From: Clostridia bacterium
GTDB lineage: Bacteria; Bacillota; Clostridia; Oscillospirales; CAG-272
Direction of reading: 5' to 3'
Length of the DNA: 59,564 nt
NCBI GenBank assembly: GCA_017532425.1
Contig: JAFXJH010000047.1
Coordinates: 1-59,564, forward strand
The notes under the pieces were generated by a model, which saw only the letters and a program-made list of their open reading frames with translations, was not told where the DNA came from and did no database searches. A program made the translations under genes and the position numbers. This document shows, piece after piece, positions 42,661 to 51,867 of the stretch; position 1 is the first letter of the stretch; the number at the start of each line of letters is the position of its first letter.

Positions 42661-43659
42661 TTATCTGTTCTTAACGATAAAGTTCCAGTTGTCGCGGCAC
42701 ATTTCGTCGAGGTTGAGCTTTGCTTCCCAGCCGAGGACTTCCTTTGCCTTGTCGGTGGAAGCATAGCAGGTAGCGATGTCGCCGGGGCGGCGCTCGCCGA
42801 TCTTGTGGTTGACCTTAACGCCGTTTACGCGCTCGAATGCGTTTACAACGTCAAGAACGCTGCTTCCCTTGCCTGTTCCGAGGTTAACGGTGAGAACACC
42901 CTTGTTTGCTTCAAGATACTTGAGCGCGGAGATGTGTCCCTCTGCGAGGTCAACTACGTGGATGTAGTCGCGTACGCCCGTTCCATCGGGAGTATCGTAG
43001 TCGTTACCGTAAACCGTGAGGCAAGCGAGACGTCCGTCTGCAACGCGGCAGATGTAGGGCATAAGGTTGTTCGGGATTCCGTTGGGGTCTTCGCCGAGAA
43101 GTCCGCTTTCGTGCGCACCGATCGGGTTGAAGTAACGGAGAAGAGCTACAGACATTTCGGGATTTGCATATGCGATATCCTTGAGCATAATTTCCTGCAT
43201 AAACTTGGTCTGACCGTAGGGGTTTGTTGCAGAAGTGGGCATTTCCTCTGTGTAAGGAGCTGTGTTGTTCATTCCGTAAACGGTTGCAGAGGAGGAGAAT
43301 ACGATCCTGTTGCATCCGTACTTCTTCATAACCTTGCAGAGAACGAGAGTTCCGAAGATGTTGTTGGAGTAATATTCGAGAGGCTTTGCAACGCTTTCGC
43401 CTACTGCCTTGAGTCCGGCAAAGTGGATAACTGCTTCGATCTCGTTTTCGCTGAAGATCTTTTCGAGTGCTTCCTCGTCGCAAACGTCTGCATTGTAGAA
43501 CTTGGGATATACGCCGCAGATCTGCTCGATCTTTCCGAGTACGCTTTCCTTGGAGTTAATAAGGTTGTCGACGATGATAGGCTCGTATCCGTTCTTTACA
43601 AGCTCTACGACTGTGTGCGAACCGATATATCCGGTTCCGCCTGTTACAAGAATTTTCAT
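42661..43659 (-). CDS. galE: UDP-glucose 4-epimerase
   Basis: Interconverts UDP-galactose and UDP-glucose; SDR fold. The 332 residues show the NAD motif TGGTGYIGSH (6-15), SSATVYG and the catalytic YGQTK tyrosine-lysine pair, plus GDDYDTPDGTGVRDYIHV-type sequence (here GNDYDTPDGTGVRDYIHV). It is last in the GH36-isomerase-galE cluster, consistent with galactose from alpha-galactosides entering the Leloir pathway. Its stop is followed within two bases by a repeat element. Confidence 0.96.
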   Translation of the reverse strand: MKILVTGGTGYIGSHTVVELVKNGYEPIIVDNLINSKESVLGKIEQICGVYPKFYNADVCDEEALEKIFSENEIEAVIHFAGLKAVGESVAKPLEYYSNNIFGTLVLCKVMKKYGCNRIVFSSSATVYGMNNTAPYTEEMPTSATNPYGQTKFMQEIMLKDIAYANPEMSVALLRYFNPIGAHESGLLGEDPNGIPNNLMPYICRVADGRLACLTVYGNDYDTPDGTGVRDYIHVVDLAEGHISALKYLEANKGVLTVNLGTGKGSSVLDVVNAFERVNGVKVNHKIGERRPGDIATCYASTDKAKEVLGWEAKLNLDEMCRDNWNFIVKNR

Positions 43660-43692
43660 TTTGGTAATTCCTTTCGTTTCAGATAATTATTT

Positions 43693-44538
43693 TCAAATAT
43701 TATTAATTACTTCTTTAAGTGCGCTTACAGCGGCAGAAAATGCGGTGCGGTTGTCCGGATAGCCGTACTCGTAATGCTCGGAAAGACCCGACTCTTTTCC
43801 TTCAAGTCCCGCAAGACCGGAGAAGACCTTGAGGTGAGGCTCCAGTGTGAGCACCTTCGTTTCGTTCTCGCTTGCAAACATACCGAGTATTTCGGGAATA
43901 TGTCCCGTTCCCTTGCCTGCGGGCACGATACTTCCGTTTTCAAGCGCGTCCTTTATGTGCATATACTTAACGTACTTTCCGAGCATTTCCCAGGCTTCAA
44001 GGGTATTCTGACCGACCTGAACAAAGTTTGCGGGGTCGAATATTGCGGGCAGCTCGGGAAGAGCCTTGTGTATTTTAAGGCAGCGGGGAGCGGTATCGCC
44101 GAATATTCCCTTTTCGTTTTCGTGGCAGATAGTCACGCCCGAGCCCTTTGCGTATTCGCAGAATTTTCCGAGGCGCTCGATAGCTTCGTTTTCCTTCTCC
44201 TCGGTATCGACCTCGAAGAAGCTGAAGAGTCTGAAGGATTTTGCCTCAAGAATATCCGCGTATTCCATAGTTTTCTTGAATTTATCGAAATGCTTATCGA
44301 AATCGTCGGTGATCTTTACCTTTCCTATCGGAGAGCCTATCGACCAGACCTTGATCCCGCCGTTGTCGAGCAAATATTTAGCGGCTTTTACCTCGCCCTT
44401 CGTCATATCGGAAATATTTCTTCCGTTGACTCCTCTGATCTCAAGCATTTCAACGCCGTTTTCCTTCATTGCGTCGATCTGCTCGTGAAGAAGCTCGCTC
44501 GCTTCATCGGCAAATGCACTGAGTACAAATTTTTTCAT
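43693..44538 (-). CDS. Sugar phosphate isomerase/epimerase-like TIM-barrel protein
   Basis: The 281-residue xylose isomerase-like TIM-barrel has candidate metal ligands in ICHENEKG (Glu), AIFDPANF (Asp), MHIKDA (His) and LTLEPHLK (Glu). ATG at 44538 was chosen for AAAGGAATAAATAAG before it. Between GH36 and galE in one direction with short gaps, it probably acts on a sugar released by the alpha-galactosidase, but the substrate is not readable. Confidence 0.8.
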   Translation of the reverse strand: MKKFVLSAFADEASELLHEQIDAMKENGVEMLEIRGVNGRNISDMTKGEVKAAKYLLDNGGIKVWSIGSPIGKVKITDDFDKHFDKFKKTMEYADILEAKSFRLFSFFEVDTEEKENEAIERLGKFCEYAKGSGVTICHENEKGIFGDTAPRCLKIHKALPELPAIFDPANFVQVGQNTLEAWEMLGKYVKYMHIKDALENGSIVPAGKGTGHIPEILGMFASENETKVLTLEPHLKVFSGLAGLEGKESGLSEHYEYGYPDNRTAFSAAVSALKEVINNI

Positions 44539-44574
44539 CTTATTTATTCCTTTCAAAAGCTCCGAAACGAAGCG

Positions 44575-46632
44575 TTAAATAGATTTCAGCTCAATATATA
44601 CCGCGCTGTTATCCTCGGGAAGAGTAACCTTTATACCGCTGTCCGTCATTTTCACAGTCGCCTTTGTGTTTGACGGATAAAGCACTTTCGCGCTCATATT
44701 CTTCACGTTTTCGATCGGTATATCAAGCTCTGACAGATCCGATCCGAGACGCCATACGGCAAGTCTTATATCATTACCTATACGGTATGCGCTACAGAAA
44801 TTCTTGTCCGAATACTGCGGTACTCCGAGCGGATAGAAGGGTATCGCTTCGGATATACCGTCGCGTGTTGCCTTATAGCAATCTATCGCCTCTTTTACGA
44901 GAGCCTTTTTATCATCCTGCCATCCGAATATCTCTCCCGAAAGGTGGATACGCAGAGGAAGTGCGTTTACCATATTGACTACAAAAGCATTTTCGTCATC
45001 TGCTATGATCGGATACGCCCAGACAGCCGCCTGCTCGGGGAGCACAGCCGTAGCCGCTGCCGCCGCAACGTGCGAGGTGATCTTATAATCCTGCTGGTCG
45101 CTCGTAGACTGCACGTCTGCGATCGAAAGCTGACAGTAATCCATTCTCATACCGCCGCTCGCACAGTTTTCCCATACGAGAGACGGGTGACGAAGCTTCA
45201 TTTCCTCGATCCACGCTCTATACGCGCGGTTATGACCGAGAAGTCCGTCGCCGACGCTGTCCGAATCGACTTGCGTGCCCAGACCCGCTTCTATATTATA
45301 GTCATTCTTTATATACTGCACGCCGTAATCTTTTACAACGCGGTCAAGCGTCCTTGTTGCGTGTTCTCTTACCTTGGGACTTCTGAAATCAAGCTGATAT
45401 CTTCCGCTGTCGATAACTCTTCTGCCGTGACGCATAAAGAAGCAGTCGTCGTCAAATTCCTTGACAAGCGGACAGTTTATACCCATAACCTCAATTTCAA
45501 GCCATATTCCGGGGATCATTCCCTTTTCTCTGATATAATCGAAGATCTTTTTCAGACCGTTCGGGAAGCGCTTTTTGCTTTCCTGCCACTCTCCGACAGA
45601 ATCCCACCACGCGCCGTCTGCATACCAGCCCGCGTCCATACAGTAATATTCCGCGCCCATCTCGGCGGCAAGGTCTATTATCGGAAGCTCGTTTTCTTCG
45701 GTAGGCTCAGCCATAAGGCAGTTCATATAGTCGTTGAATATTACGGGGAGCTTTTTGTCCGTTTCGCTCTTGTTTATTATTTTTCTGCGGTATTTCGTAA
45801 GTTCTTCAAGCGCTTTGTCGAAATTCTCGCCAAGCGAAACACAGACCTTTACGCTCTCAAAGCACTCTCCCTTGCCAAGCTCCTTATGCCACTGATTCTC
45901 CTGTTCGGTAGGGCCGCTTAGGCAGAAATACATCATATTTGCCGCATCGCTTATTTCCCATTGCCACGAGCCGTTATTTTCTATCTGCCAGAGGAAGGTG
46001 TTTTCTGTCTGAGTATTCAGTACCGCGCCCATCGGAAGGAAATCCTTTGCCGACCAGGTACCCGAGTTCGATACCGATATCTTTTTCCAGGATATAGCAC
46101 CGCATCTCTCGTATCCGAGATCGGACAGCGTATGCGTTTTCCAGTTTGCCTCCTTACACCACGCGTTATGCGCTATCATTACGCGGATCTTCTCGTCAAG
46201 AGGCTTGTCTCCGCCGTCAAATCCGTTATAAACGAAGGATGAAACGTACTCAAGACCGACGCTCTCATCCGAAATATTCTGAACACTCGTCCAAGCGCGC
46301 ACGCACGCGATACCGTTATAAAACTGATAATGAAGTGTTACGTTGACCCTTCCGTCGGAAAGAAGCATTTCGAGCTTATTTCCCTCTTTATTTTCAAAAT
46401 ATTTATGAGAAACATATTTCAGATCACGGCTTCCCGACGTTCCGTTATGCTTTCCGAAGCTATGGTCACAATTATTGACTCCGGTAAGCTGAAGCTGAAC
46501 GGGAGAAAAATGCGGGCCACTCTTTTCGGCAGTATTTTTCGGAGCGTTTTTGGAAAACTCCAGGAAAACGACCGACTTATCTTCTTTTACGTCAAATATT
46601 AAATTTATACCGTTTTGTGAGAAGTCAAGCAT
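44575..46632 (-). CDS. Alpha-galactosidase, glycoside hydrolase family 36
   Basis: Retaining exo-glycosidase removing terminal alpha-galactose from raffinose-type sugars or galactomannan. The 685 residues (from the ATG at 46632) have an N-terminal beta-sandwich, then the barrel with FNDYMNCLMAEP, CMDAGWYADG, the nucleophile aspartate in YIKNDYN (about 444) and acid/base aspartate in STSDQQD (about 512), and WENCASGG. No signal peptide, so it is cytoplasmic. ATG at 46632 was chosen for TGAGGT about 8 bases before; the ATG at 46647 overlaps that site. Only 29 bases separate it from the rnpB 3' end. Confidence 0.92.
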   Translation of the reverse strand: MLDFSQNGINLIFDVKEDKSVVFLEFSKNAPKNTAEKSGPHFSPVQLQLTGVNNCDHSFGKHNGTSGSRDLKYVSHKYFENKEGNKLEMLLSDGRVNVTLHYQFYNGIACVRAWTSVQNISDESVGLEYVSSFVYNGFDGGDKPLDEKIRVMIAHNAWCKEANWKTHTLSDLGYERCGAISWKKISVSNSGTWSAKDFLPMGAVLNTQTENTFLWQIENNGSWQWEISDAANMMYFCLSGPTEQENQWHKELGKGECFESVKVCVSLGENFDKALEELTKYRRKIINKSETDKKLPVIFNDYMNCLMAEPTEENELPIIDLAAEMGAEYYCMDAGWYADGAWWDSVGEWQESKKRFPNGLKKIFDYIREKGMIPGIWLEIEVMGINCPLVKEFDDDCFFMRHGRRVIDSGRYQLDFRSPKVREHATRTLDRVVKDYGVQYIKNDYNIEAGLGTQVDSDSVGDGLLGHNRAYRAWIEEMKLRHPSLVWENCASGGMRMDYCQLSIADVQSTSDQQDYKITSHVAAAAATAVLPEQAAVWAYPIIADDENAFVVNMVNALPLRIHLSGEIFGWQDDKKALVKEAIDCYKATRDGISEAIPFYPLGVPQYSDKNFCSAYRIGNDIRLAVWRLGSDLSELDIPIENVKNMSAKVLYPSNTKATVKMTDSGIKVTLPEDNSAVYIELKSI

Positions 46633-46661
46633 AGTATTATACCTCATAAAAATATAAATAT

Positions 46662-47054
46662 CCGAAACCGAGCCTGTAAGCCGGGTTCTGTCCGGGTCGG
46701 CGGAAATTTTGCCGACCTCGAGCTGTCATCTATCTTGTCCGTACGTTGCCGTACGGCTCTGTGCCACCTGACAAAGCATATGCCGTGCAGACATCGGCAT
46801 TTCTGCCGGTTTGCGCAGGTGTTGCACCGGATAGGGTTTACAGTGACGCACAAAGTTACCAATGTGCCGGTGAGCTCTTACCTCGCCTTTCCATCCTTAC
46901 CTTCCCGAAAACGGGCGGGCGGTTTATTTCTGTTGCACTTTCCCTGAGGTCACCCTCGGCGGACGTTATCCGTTATCCTGCACTGCGGTGCCCGGACTTT
47001 CCTCACGGTAATACCTTTCGGCGACATACCGCGCGACAGCACAGCTCGGTTCCA
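46662..47054 (-). ncRNA. rnpB: RNase P RNA, class A
   Basis: The catalytic RNA of tRNA 5' processing. On the minus strand the universal GAGGAAAGTCCGGGC lies just inside the 5' end, and the 3' end reads GAACCCGGCTTACAGGC. The 5' GAACCGAGC pairs with 3' GCTCGGTTTC to form P1, fixing the ends near 47052 and 46663. Length about 390 bases fits class A. A perfect promoter lies immediately upstream. No terminator lies between it and the GH36 gene. Confidence 0.95.
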
Positions 47055-47060
47055 CCCTAC

Positions 47061-47089
47061 ATTATAACGCACGTTAGCCCTTTTGTCAA
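47061..47089 (-). promoter_or_regulatory. rnpB: Perfect sigma-A promoter of rnpB
   Basis: Minus-strand TTGACA (47089-47084) and TATAAT (47066-47061) with a 17-base spacer; predicted start about 47054, matching the folded 5' end of the RNA. Confidence 0.92.
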
Positions 47090-47257
47090 ATACAAATTTA
47101 ACAAAAGCTCTCTTTTTTTCGTTTATTTTCCCACGTCACGGACATTTAGCAGAAAATTTGCGAAAAATACTTAAAATTGTTAATACGTTGTTCATAAGCA
47201 AGAGATAATATACGTATATAATTATATTTAATATTTATCATTCAACACGGAGACCAT

Positions 47258-48142
47258 ATGTTAAACAACGAAATAAAAATAAACAAAAATTACTATCCGA
47301 GAGCGCCCCTCATTTCCGCGCTTTTATATGCGGTGCTGTATTTTCTCTTCTACTATATAGCAAGAGTTATCATCTTCAACGCCGCGTACATTTACTTTGT
47401 TTCAGCCTGCGGCGGCGACCTTGAAGCGGGCGAAAAAATGTATTTCGACAATGCGAATATGCTCTCGCTCATTTCGGGAATAGTCATACTCGCCCTTCTT
47501 GCCGTTTTCTTTGCTTTTCGCAAAAAGAAGCTCTCTACCGCCTTTTATCTTAACAAAAGCCGCGCCTCTGTGATACTCATCTGCTTCTTTGCGGGTATAG
47601 CGCTGAATTTTATGACTACTCTGATAATTTCGTATCTTCCCCCGAGTCTGCTCGAATCCTATGAAGATGCAAGCTCTGTAACTATGCAGGGCGAGTCTCT
47701 CTGGTATATACTTGCCGCCGTCGTTATGGCGCCCATACTCGAAGAGGTCATATTCCGCGCAATGATGCTGTCAAGGATCTCTACCGCCACCGGAAACGTC
47801 CTTGCCATAATACTCTCATCCGCAGTTTTCGGAGCCGTCCACGGACATATCGTATGGTCGACCTACGCCTTTATTTTAGGTTGCTTCCTCGGAACTGTTT
47901 TCGTACGCACGCGCTCTGTCAAAGCAAGCATAGCGACTCATTTCGGATTCAATATCGTATCGCTTATCTCCTATATAAACATAGAATCTGCGTCGCAGAT
48001 CATGCAGACCCTATTCAACACGGCGATGTCGCTCTGCTACAGTCTGTCCGTACCCCTGTCAATAACCTTTGTGATCGTTCTTTTCCATGAAACCGCCGAC
48101 ACAGCAAGTCCCATGCCCGTCGGATTCGAGGGACAATTATAA
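47258..48142 (+). CDS. CPBP-family intramembrane glutamic protease
   Basis: A 294-residue membrane protein with about eight hydrophobic segments. The ABI/CPBP catalytic motifs are EEVIFR (Glu-Glu and Arg), FGAVHGH and THFGFN histidines. Bacterial members are linked to peptide maturation, bacteriocin self-immunity or membrane stress, with substrates rarely known. CGGAGACC lies just before the ATG. It starts about 170 bases from the divergent rnpB promoter; no strong promoter was found for it, although an AT-rich TATATAAT stretch lies near 47215. Confidence 0.85.
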   Translation: MLNNEIKINKNYYPRAPLISALLYAVLYFLFYYIARVIIFNAAYIYFVSACGGDLEAGEKMYFDNANMLSLISGIVILALLAVFFAFRKKKLSTAFYLNKSRASVILICFFAGIALNFMTTLIISYLPPSLLESYEDASSVTMQGESLWYILAAVVMAPILEEVIFRAMMLSRISTATGNVLAIILSSAVFGAVHGHIVWSTYAFILGCFLGTVFVRTRSVKASIATHFGFNIVSLISYINIESASQIMQTLFNTAMSLCYSLSVPLSITFVIVLFHETADTASPMPVGFEGQL

Positions 48143-48169
48143 TACTAAAAAACAAAACGGAGCATTCAA

Positions 48170-48682
48170 ATGAAAACCGAGCTTATCGCGCAAAGACGTC
48201 AATTACTCAAAAAACGATTTATTTCGAGTATGATACAGCTATACGCAGTTTTAGCCGTCACAGCCTACAACTGTGTTGCTGAGATCGTGCTTCCCGGATT
48301 TGTTCTCCCCGTTTCCTTTTATATTCCGCAGTTTATAGCATCTTACGCAAAATTTTTATCAAAATCGGGCGAAAGCCGCGCACTTTTTAGTTTACTTGTA
48401 ATACTTTCCTTTGTTCTTGTTCTTTTTATTGCATTCTGTCTTATTTTTGCACGCCGAAACTACAAGCTTCTTAAATTTATAAACGTTCTCGCCTCCGTGG
48501 ACATTGTAATGCTCATATATTTCGGAATATCCACCCTCTTTACCACCGGATGGCAACCCTTTTTTGTCATAAATATTTTTCTCCACATATGGATACTCTT
48601 CACCTCGGCGACTGCCTGCCGCGCTTCCGAAGGACTCGAGGTTCTTCCCGAATCGGACGAAGAGTCTGACAGCGACGATTAA
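48170..48682 (+). CDS. Membrane protein of unknown function
   Basis: A 170-residue protein with four hydrophobic segments and an acidic C-terminal tail (LEVLPESDEESDSDD). It follows the CPBP gene by 27 bases and is probably co-transcribed. No family recognised; the acidic tail suggests a soluble cytoplasmic end. Confidence 0.65.
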   Translation: MKTELIAQRRQLLKKRFISSMIQLYAVLAVTAYNCVAEIVLPGFVLPVSFYIPQFIASYAKFLSKSGESRALFSLLVILSFVLVLFIAFCLIFARRNYKLLKFINVLASVDIVMLIYFGISTLFTTGWQPFFVINIFLHIWILFTSATACRASEGLEVLPESDEESDSDD

Positions 48683-48744
48683 TTTTTTATTTCATACAGT
48701 CCAAACGAACTACAAGAATTCAAACGAAAAGGATGGCAAAAGCT

Positions 48745-49572
48745 ATGACTAATCGCAAACTTGCACTCGGAATCGGAGTCGGATATCAGGATTCCTTTGA
48801 AAACACGGTAAAGTTCACAAAATCCGCCGGATTTGACGGTTGCTTCACCGGTTGCAACCGCGACGGCTCTGATATCGCAGAAATGGCAGAGACAATCGCC
48901 AAAAACGGTCTTATCTATCAGTCTGTGCACTCTCCCTTTACAAATGTTCATCATCTTTGGGAGGAAGGCGAAGAGGGTGAGCATCAGACCGATCTTCTTA
49001 TCAGCTGTCTGAACGCCTGTCAGCGCTCCGACGTCCCGATAATGATCGTTCATCCCATAATCGGAATGGACCGACACACTCCTAACGATCTCGGCATCAA
49101 GCGTTTTGCTCGCCTTGTCGAAGCCGCAGAAAAAACAAACGTTATGCTCGCTTTTGAGAACGTAGAAAATCTCGAATATCTCGATAAGATCTTCGCCGAT
49201 CTCGGAAATTCCTCTTCTGTCGGACTCTGCTGGGACACCGGACACGAAATGTGCTACAACTTCCACACCGACATTCCCGGACGCTTTCCCGGCAAGCTTA
49301 TTGCCACTCACTTCAACGACAATCTCGGTATTACCGATCCCGCAAACGTGACCTGGCACGATGACGCGCATCTTCTCCCCACCGACGGTATCGCCGACTG
49401 GGCAGGCATTATGCGCCGCATTGAGCGCGAAAACTACAGTGGCATCATCACCTTCGAGATCACCCGCAACAACAAGCCCGACCGTCACACACACGACATC
49501 TACGACGGTCTCGATCACGAAGCCTTCATCGCCCTCGCCTACGAAAAAGCCTGCAAGGTTGTAAGTATGTAA
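48745..49572 (+). CDS. Sugar phosphate isomerase/epimerase-like TIM-barrel protein
   Basis: The 275-residue TIM-barrel has candidate metal ligands in LAFENVEN (Glu), LCWDTGHE (Asp-His), ATHFNDN (His) and IITFEITR (Glu). The ATG at 48745 was chosen because the ATG at 48733 directly abuts the AAAAGGA site with no spacing. It is the third isomerase of this class here. A repeat hairpin begins 8 bases after its stop. Confidence 0.8.
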   Translation: MTNRKLALGIGVGYQDSFENTVKFTKSAGFDGCFTGCNRDGSDIAEMAETIAKNGLIYQSVHSPFTNVHHLWEEGEEGEHQTDLLISCLNACQRSDVPIMIVHPIIGMDRHTPNDLGIKRFARLVEAAEKTNVMLAFENVENLEYLDKIFADLGNSSSVGLCWDTGHEMCYNFHTDIPGRFPGKLIATHFNDNLGITDPANVTWHDDAHLLPTDGIADWAGIMRRIERENYSGIITFEITRNNKPDRHTHDIYDGLDHEAFIALAYEKACKVVSM

Positions 49573-49579
49573 GGGAACG

Positions 49580-50001
49580 CCAAGGGCTTTGCCCTTGGAA
49601 CCCACCAAGAACCTTTTTGAAAAAAGGTTCTTGGATCTCCAAAAACTTACTGAAAAGGGAAAACTTGTTTTAGAAAAGTTTTGGTCGAGCTTTTTTAAAA
49701 GCTCGCGGGATCCTTAAGGGCGGAGCCCTTGAGTCGCGCGTGCCTTAAAGCGCGAAACTTGTCAAAGGGACTCTGTCCCTTTGGAAACCCTGCCAAGGAC
49801 GCTGTCCTTGGAACCTGGTTAAAACCTTTTTGAAAAAAGGGTTTAAGAATCCCAAAAACTTTACTGAAAAAGGGAAAACTTGTTTTAGAAAAGTTTTGGT
49901 CGAGCTTTTTCAAAAGCTCGCGGGTTTCTTAAGGGCGGAGCCCTTGAGTCGCGCGTGCCCTAAAGCGCGAAACTCGCCAAAGGGACTCTGTCCTTGGATT
50001 C
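49580..50001 (+). repeat. Stem-loop repeat array with two near-identical ~140-bp blocks
   Basis: Starts with CCAAGGGCTTTGCCCTTGG (49580-49598) and CCAAGAACC...GGTTCTTGG (49605-49634) directly after the stop. Blocks 49651-49818 and 49863-50001 each run GGGAAAACTTGTTTTAGAAA, CGAGCTTTTTNAAAAGCTCG, AAGGGCGGAGCCCTT, GCGCGTGCC-TAAAGCGCG and CAAAGGGACTCTGTCC. Both are inverted copies of 42222-42388. The spacer 49573-50427 holds no gene. Confidence 0.9.
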
Positions 50002-50079
50002 CCAAAAACTTACTGAAAGGAAAAAAGAATTTCATTTTCTCTGTGTTAGCGCAGCACAAAATTTCACCCATAAAACTAA

Positions 50080-50378
50080 CGATACTGCCCGCCGCGTTTC
50101 GCCGCGGCGCGAGCAAAACCGACCTGCCTCTTGGGAGGTTTTGCGGAAAGAGGGTTGGGTGCTCTTAGGGAAGGGATACTTCCCTTCCCAGAAGCCGTTC
50201 TTTGCTTCATTTCTGTCGGCACAGAAATGAAGAGAAAACCTTATAAACGCGTCTTCTGTGTGTTCGCACAGAACAAAACCCTTCGTGCATCAGGGACTTA
50301 CTTTTCTTAGGGCTTTGCCCTAAAACCCATTTAAGAAACTTTTTGAAAAAAGTTTCTTAAAAATCTTCAAAAACTTCG
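50080..50378. repeat. Short hairpin-rich tail of the 49.6 kb spacer
   Basis: Contains separate hairpins GCCGCG-TTTC-GCCGCGGC, GGGAAGGGATACTTCCCTTCCC, TTTCTGTCGGCACAGAAA and TCTGTGTGTTCGCACAGA, then a TTAGGGCTTTGCCCTAA hairpin and AAGAAACTTTTTGAAAAAAG-type hairpin (50331-50370). The last two are standard repeat modules oriented with oadA. Confidence 0.7.
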
Positions 50379-50380
50379 CT

Positions 50381-50420
50381 AAAAAAGCCAACGGACTTTA
50401 AAAATCCGTTGGCTTTTTTT
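50381..50420 (-). terminator. Terminator of the decarboxylase operon (bidirectional)
   Basis: A perfect 15-base stem AAAAAAGCCAACGGA / TCCGTTGGCTTTTTT with a 9-base loop, seven bases after the oadA stop. The A and T arms allow it to work in both directions. Confidence 0.88.
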
Positions 50421-50427
50421 ATTATAC

Positions 50428-51825
50428 TTATACGCTGTGGATCTTTGCGTCGGGATCAGCGTTCTCGGAATCGAGAGCAAGCTGTGTCTCGCGGCGCTTT
50501 TCGAAGAACTTCTCTGCAACCTGTTCAACGAGTGCATAAGAAAGAACGTCTTCGTCCTGCTGAATGTAGTCAGCAGCCTTCTTCTTGAGGTTTTCAAGCT
50601 CGGGAGCAATATTATCTGCGGGGCGGCAGGTGATCGGCTCTTCGTTTCCGATGATCTGCTTTCTGAATTCGGGATCGATCTCCATAGGAGCCTGACCGTA
50701 TTCGCCCTTGATAAGTCCCTTGAATTCCTTTGTTACCGTCTTGTAACGTCCGTTGATCACGTTAAACACAGCCTGTGTACCAACGATCTGCGAGGAGGGT
50801 GTTACGAGCGGAGGATAACCTGCGTCTGCACGAACTCTCGGTACTTCTTCAAGAACTTCTGTGAGCTTATCGCTCTTACCGAGGTTCTTAAGCTGAGAAA
50901 TAAGGTTGGAGAGCATTCCGCCGGGAACCTGATAAAGGAGAGCGTTAACGTCAACCTTGAGTACCTTAGGACTCAGAAGTCCGTTTTCTAGATACTTCTC
51001 GCGGAGGGCTTCGAAATACTTTCCTACTACGTTGAGCTTTTCGAGGTCAAGACCCGTATCGTAAGGAGTACCCTGAAGTGCCGCTACGATAGGCTCTGTA
51101 GGAGGCTGAGATGTTCCGAGTGCGAGAGGAGAAATTGCTGTGTCGATGATATCGCATCCTGCTTCGATAGCCTTGAGAGCTGTCATAGATGCAAGACCTG
51201 CTGTGTAGTGTGTGTGAAGCTCTACGGGAAGGTTGGGGATCTCTGTCTTGAGAGCCTTAACGAGTTCTTCTGCCGCATAGGGCTTGAGGAGACCTGCCAT
51301 ATCCTTGATACAGATAGAGTCAACACCCATATCAACGAGGCGCTTTGTGTAGTTTACAAAGTATTCTGTTGTGTAGCAAGGACCTGTTGTATAGGAGAAT
51401 GCTACCTGAACGTGTCCGTTTTCCTTCTTTGTGGCGTTTATAGCTGTACGAAGGTTTCTTTCGTCGTTAAGAGCGTCGAAAATACGGATGATGTCGATAC
51501 CGTTTGCTATCGACTTCTGTACGAAGTATTCAACAACGTCGTCAGCATAGTGACGGTATCCGAGGATGTTCTGTCCTCTGAAAAGCATCTGAAGCTTTGT
51601 GTTCTTTACGTTATCGCGAATGGTGCGAAGTCTCTGCCAAGGGTCTTCGTTAAGGAAGCGGAGGCAGGAGTCGAAGGTTGCGCCGCCCCATGCTTCGAGA
51701 GAGTGATATCCAACCTCATCAAGAGCCTTGAGTATGGGGAGCATTTCTTCTGTGGTCATACGAGTCGCAACAAGAGACTGGTGTGAGTCACGGAGAACTG
51801 TTTCACAAATTTTTACTTTTGCCAT
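50428..51825 (-). CDS. oadA: Oxaloacetate decarboxylase alpha subunit-type carboxyltransferase (no biotin domain)
   Basis: Transfers the carboxyl group of oxaloacetate (or pyruvate carboxylase-type substrate) to biotin. The 465 residues have the family start CETVLRDSHQSLVATRM, RGQNILGYRHY, the metal/biotin-binding KDMAGLL and ELHTHYTAG with the HxH metal ligands, and PGGMLSNL. The biotin carrier domain found at the C-terminus of classic OadA is missing and is supplied by the separate gene at 53110. Last gene of the operon. Confidence 0.92.
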   Translation of the reverse strand: MAKVKICETVLRDSHQSLVATRMTTEEMLPILKALDEVGYHSLEAWGGATFDSCLRFLNEDPWQRLRTIRDNVKNTKLQMLFRGQNILGYRHYADDVVEYFVQKSIANGIDIIRIFDALNDERNLRTAINATKKENGHVQVAFSYTTGPCYTTEYFVNYTKRLVDMGVDSICIKDMAGLLKPYAAEELVKALKTEIPNLPVELHTHYTAGLASMTALKAIEAGCDIIDTAISPLALGTSQPPTEPIVAALQGTPYDTGLDLEKLNVVGKYFEALREKYLENGLLSPKVLKVDVNALLYQVPGGMLSNLISQLKNLGKSDKLTEVLEEVPRVRADAGYPPLVTPSSQIVGTQAVFNVINGRYKTVTKEFKGLIKGEYGQAPMEIDPEFRKQIIGNEEPITCRPADNIAPELENLKKKAADYIQQDEDVLSYALVEQVAEKFFEKRRETQLALDSENADPDAKIHSV

Positions 51826-51867
51826 TTTTTATCTCACTTTCCGATTCTGAATTACGAATCTGACTAA

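Noticed and set aside
46735..47174. Open frames across the RNase P RNA region
   Set aside because: The sequence is fully explained by rnpB; no homologous protein pattern.
49695..49913. Recurring 70-72 residue open frames starting MKKLDQNFSKTSFPF (also at 42319-42537)
   Set aside because: They lie wholly in the palindromic repeat, recur with it on either strand, and lack a ribosome binding site; they are products of the repeat sequence.
42140..50001. CRISPR array
   Set aside because: The repeats are long, contain internal hairpins, occur at irregular distances without spacer-like segments, and no cas genes are present.
4063..50378. Insertion sequence with transposase
   Set aside because: No transposase or integrase motif was found in any repeat-bearing spacer; if the repeats are mobile they must be moved in trans.
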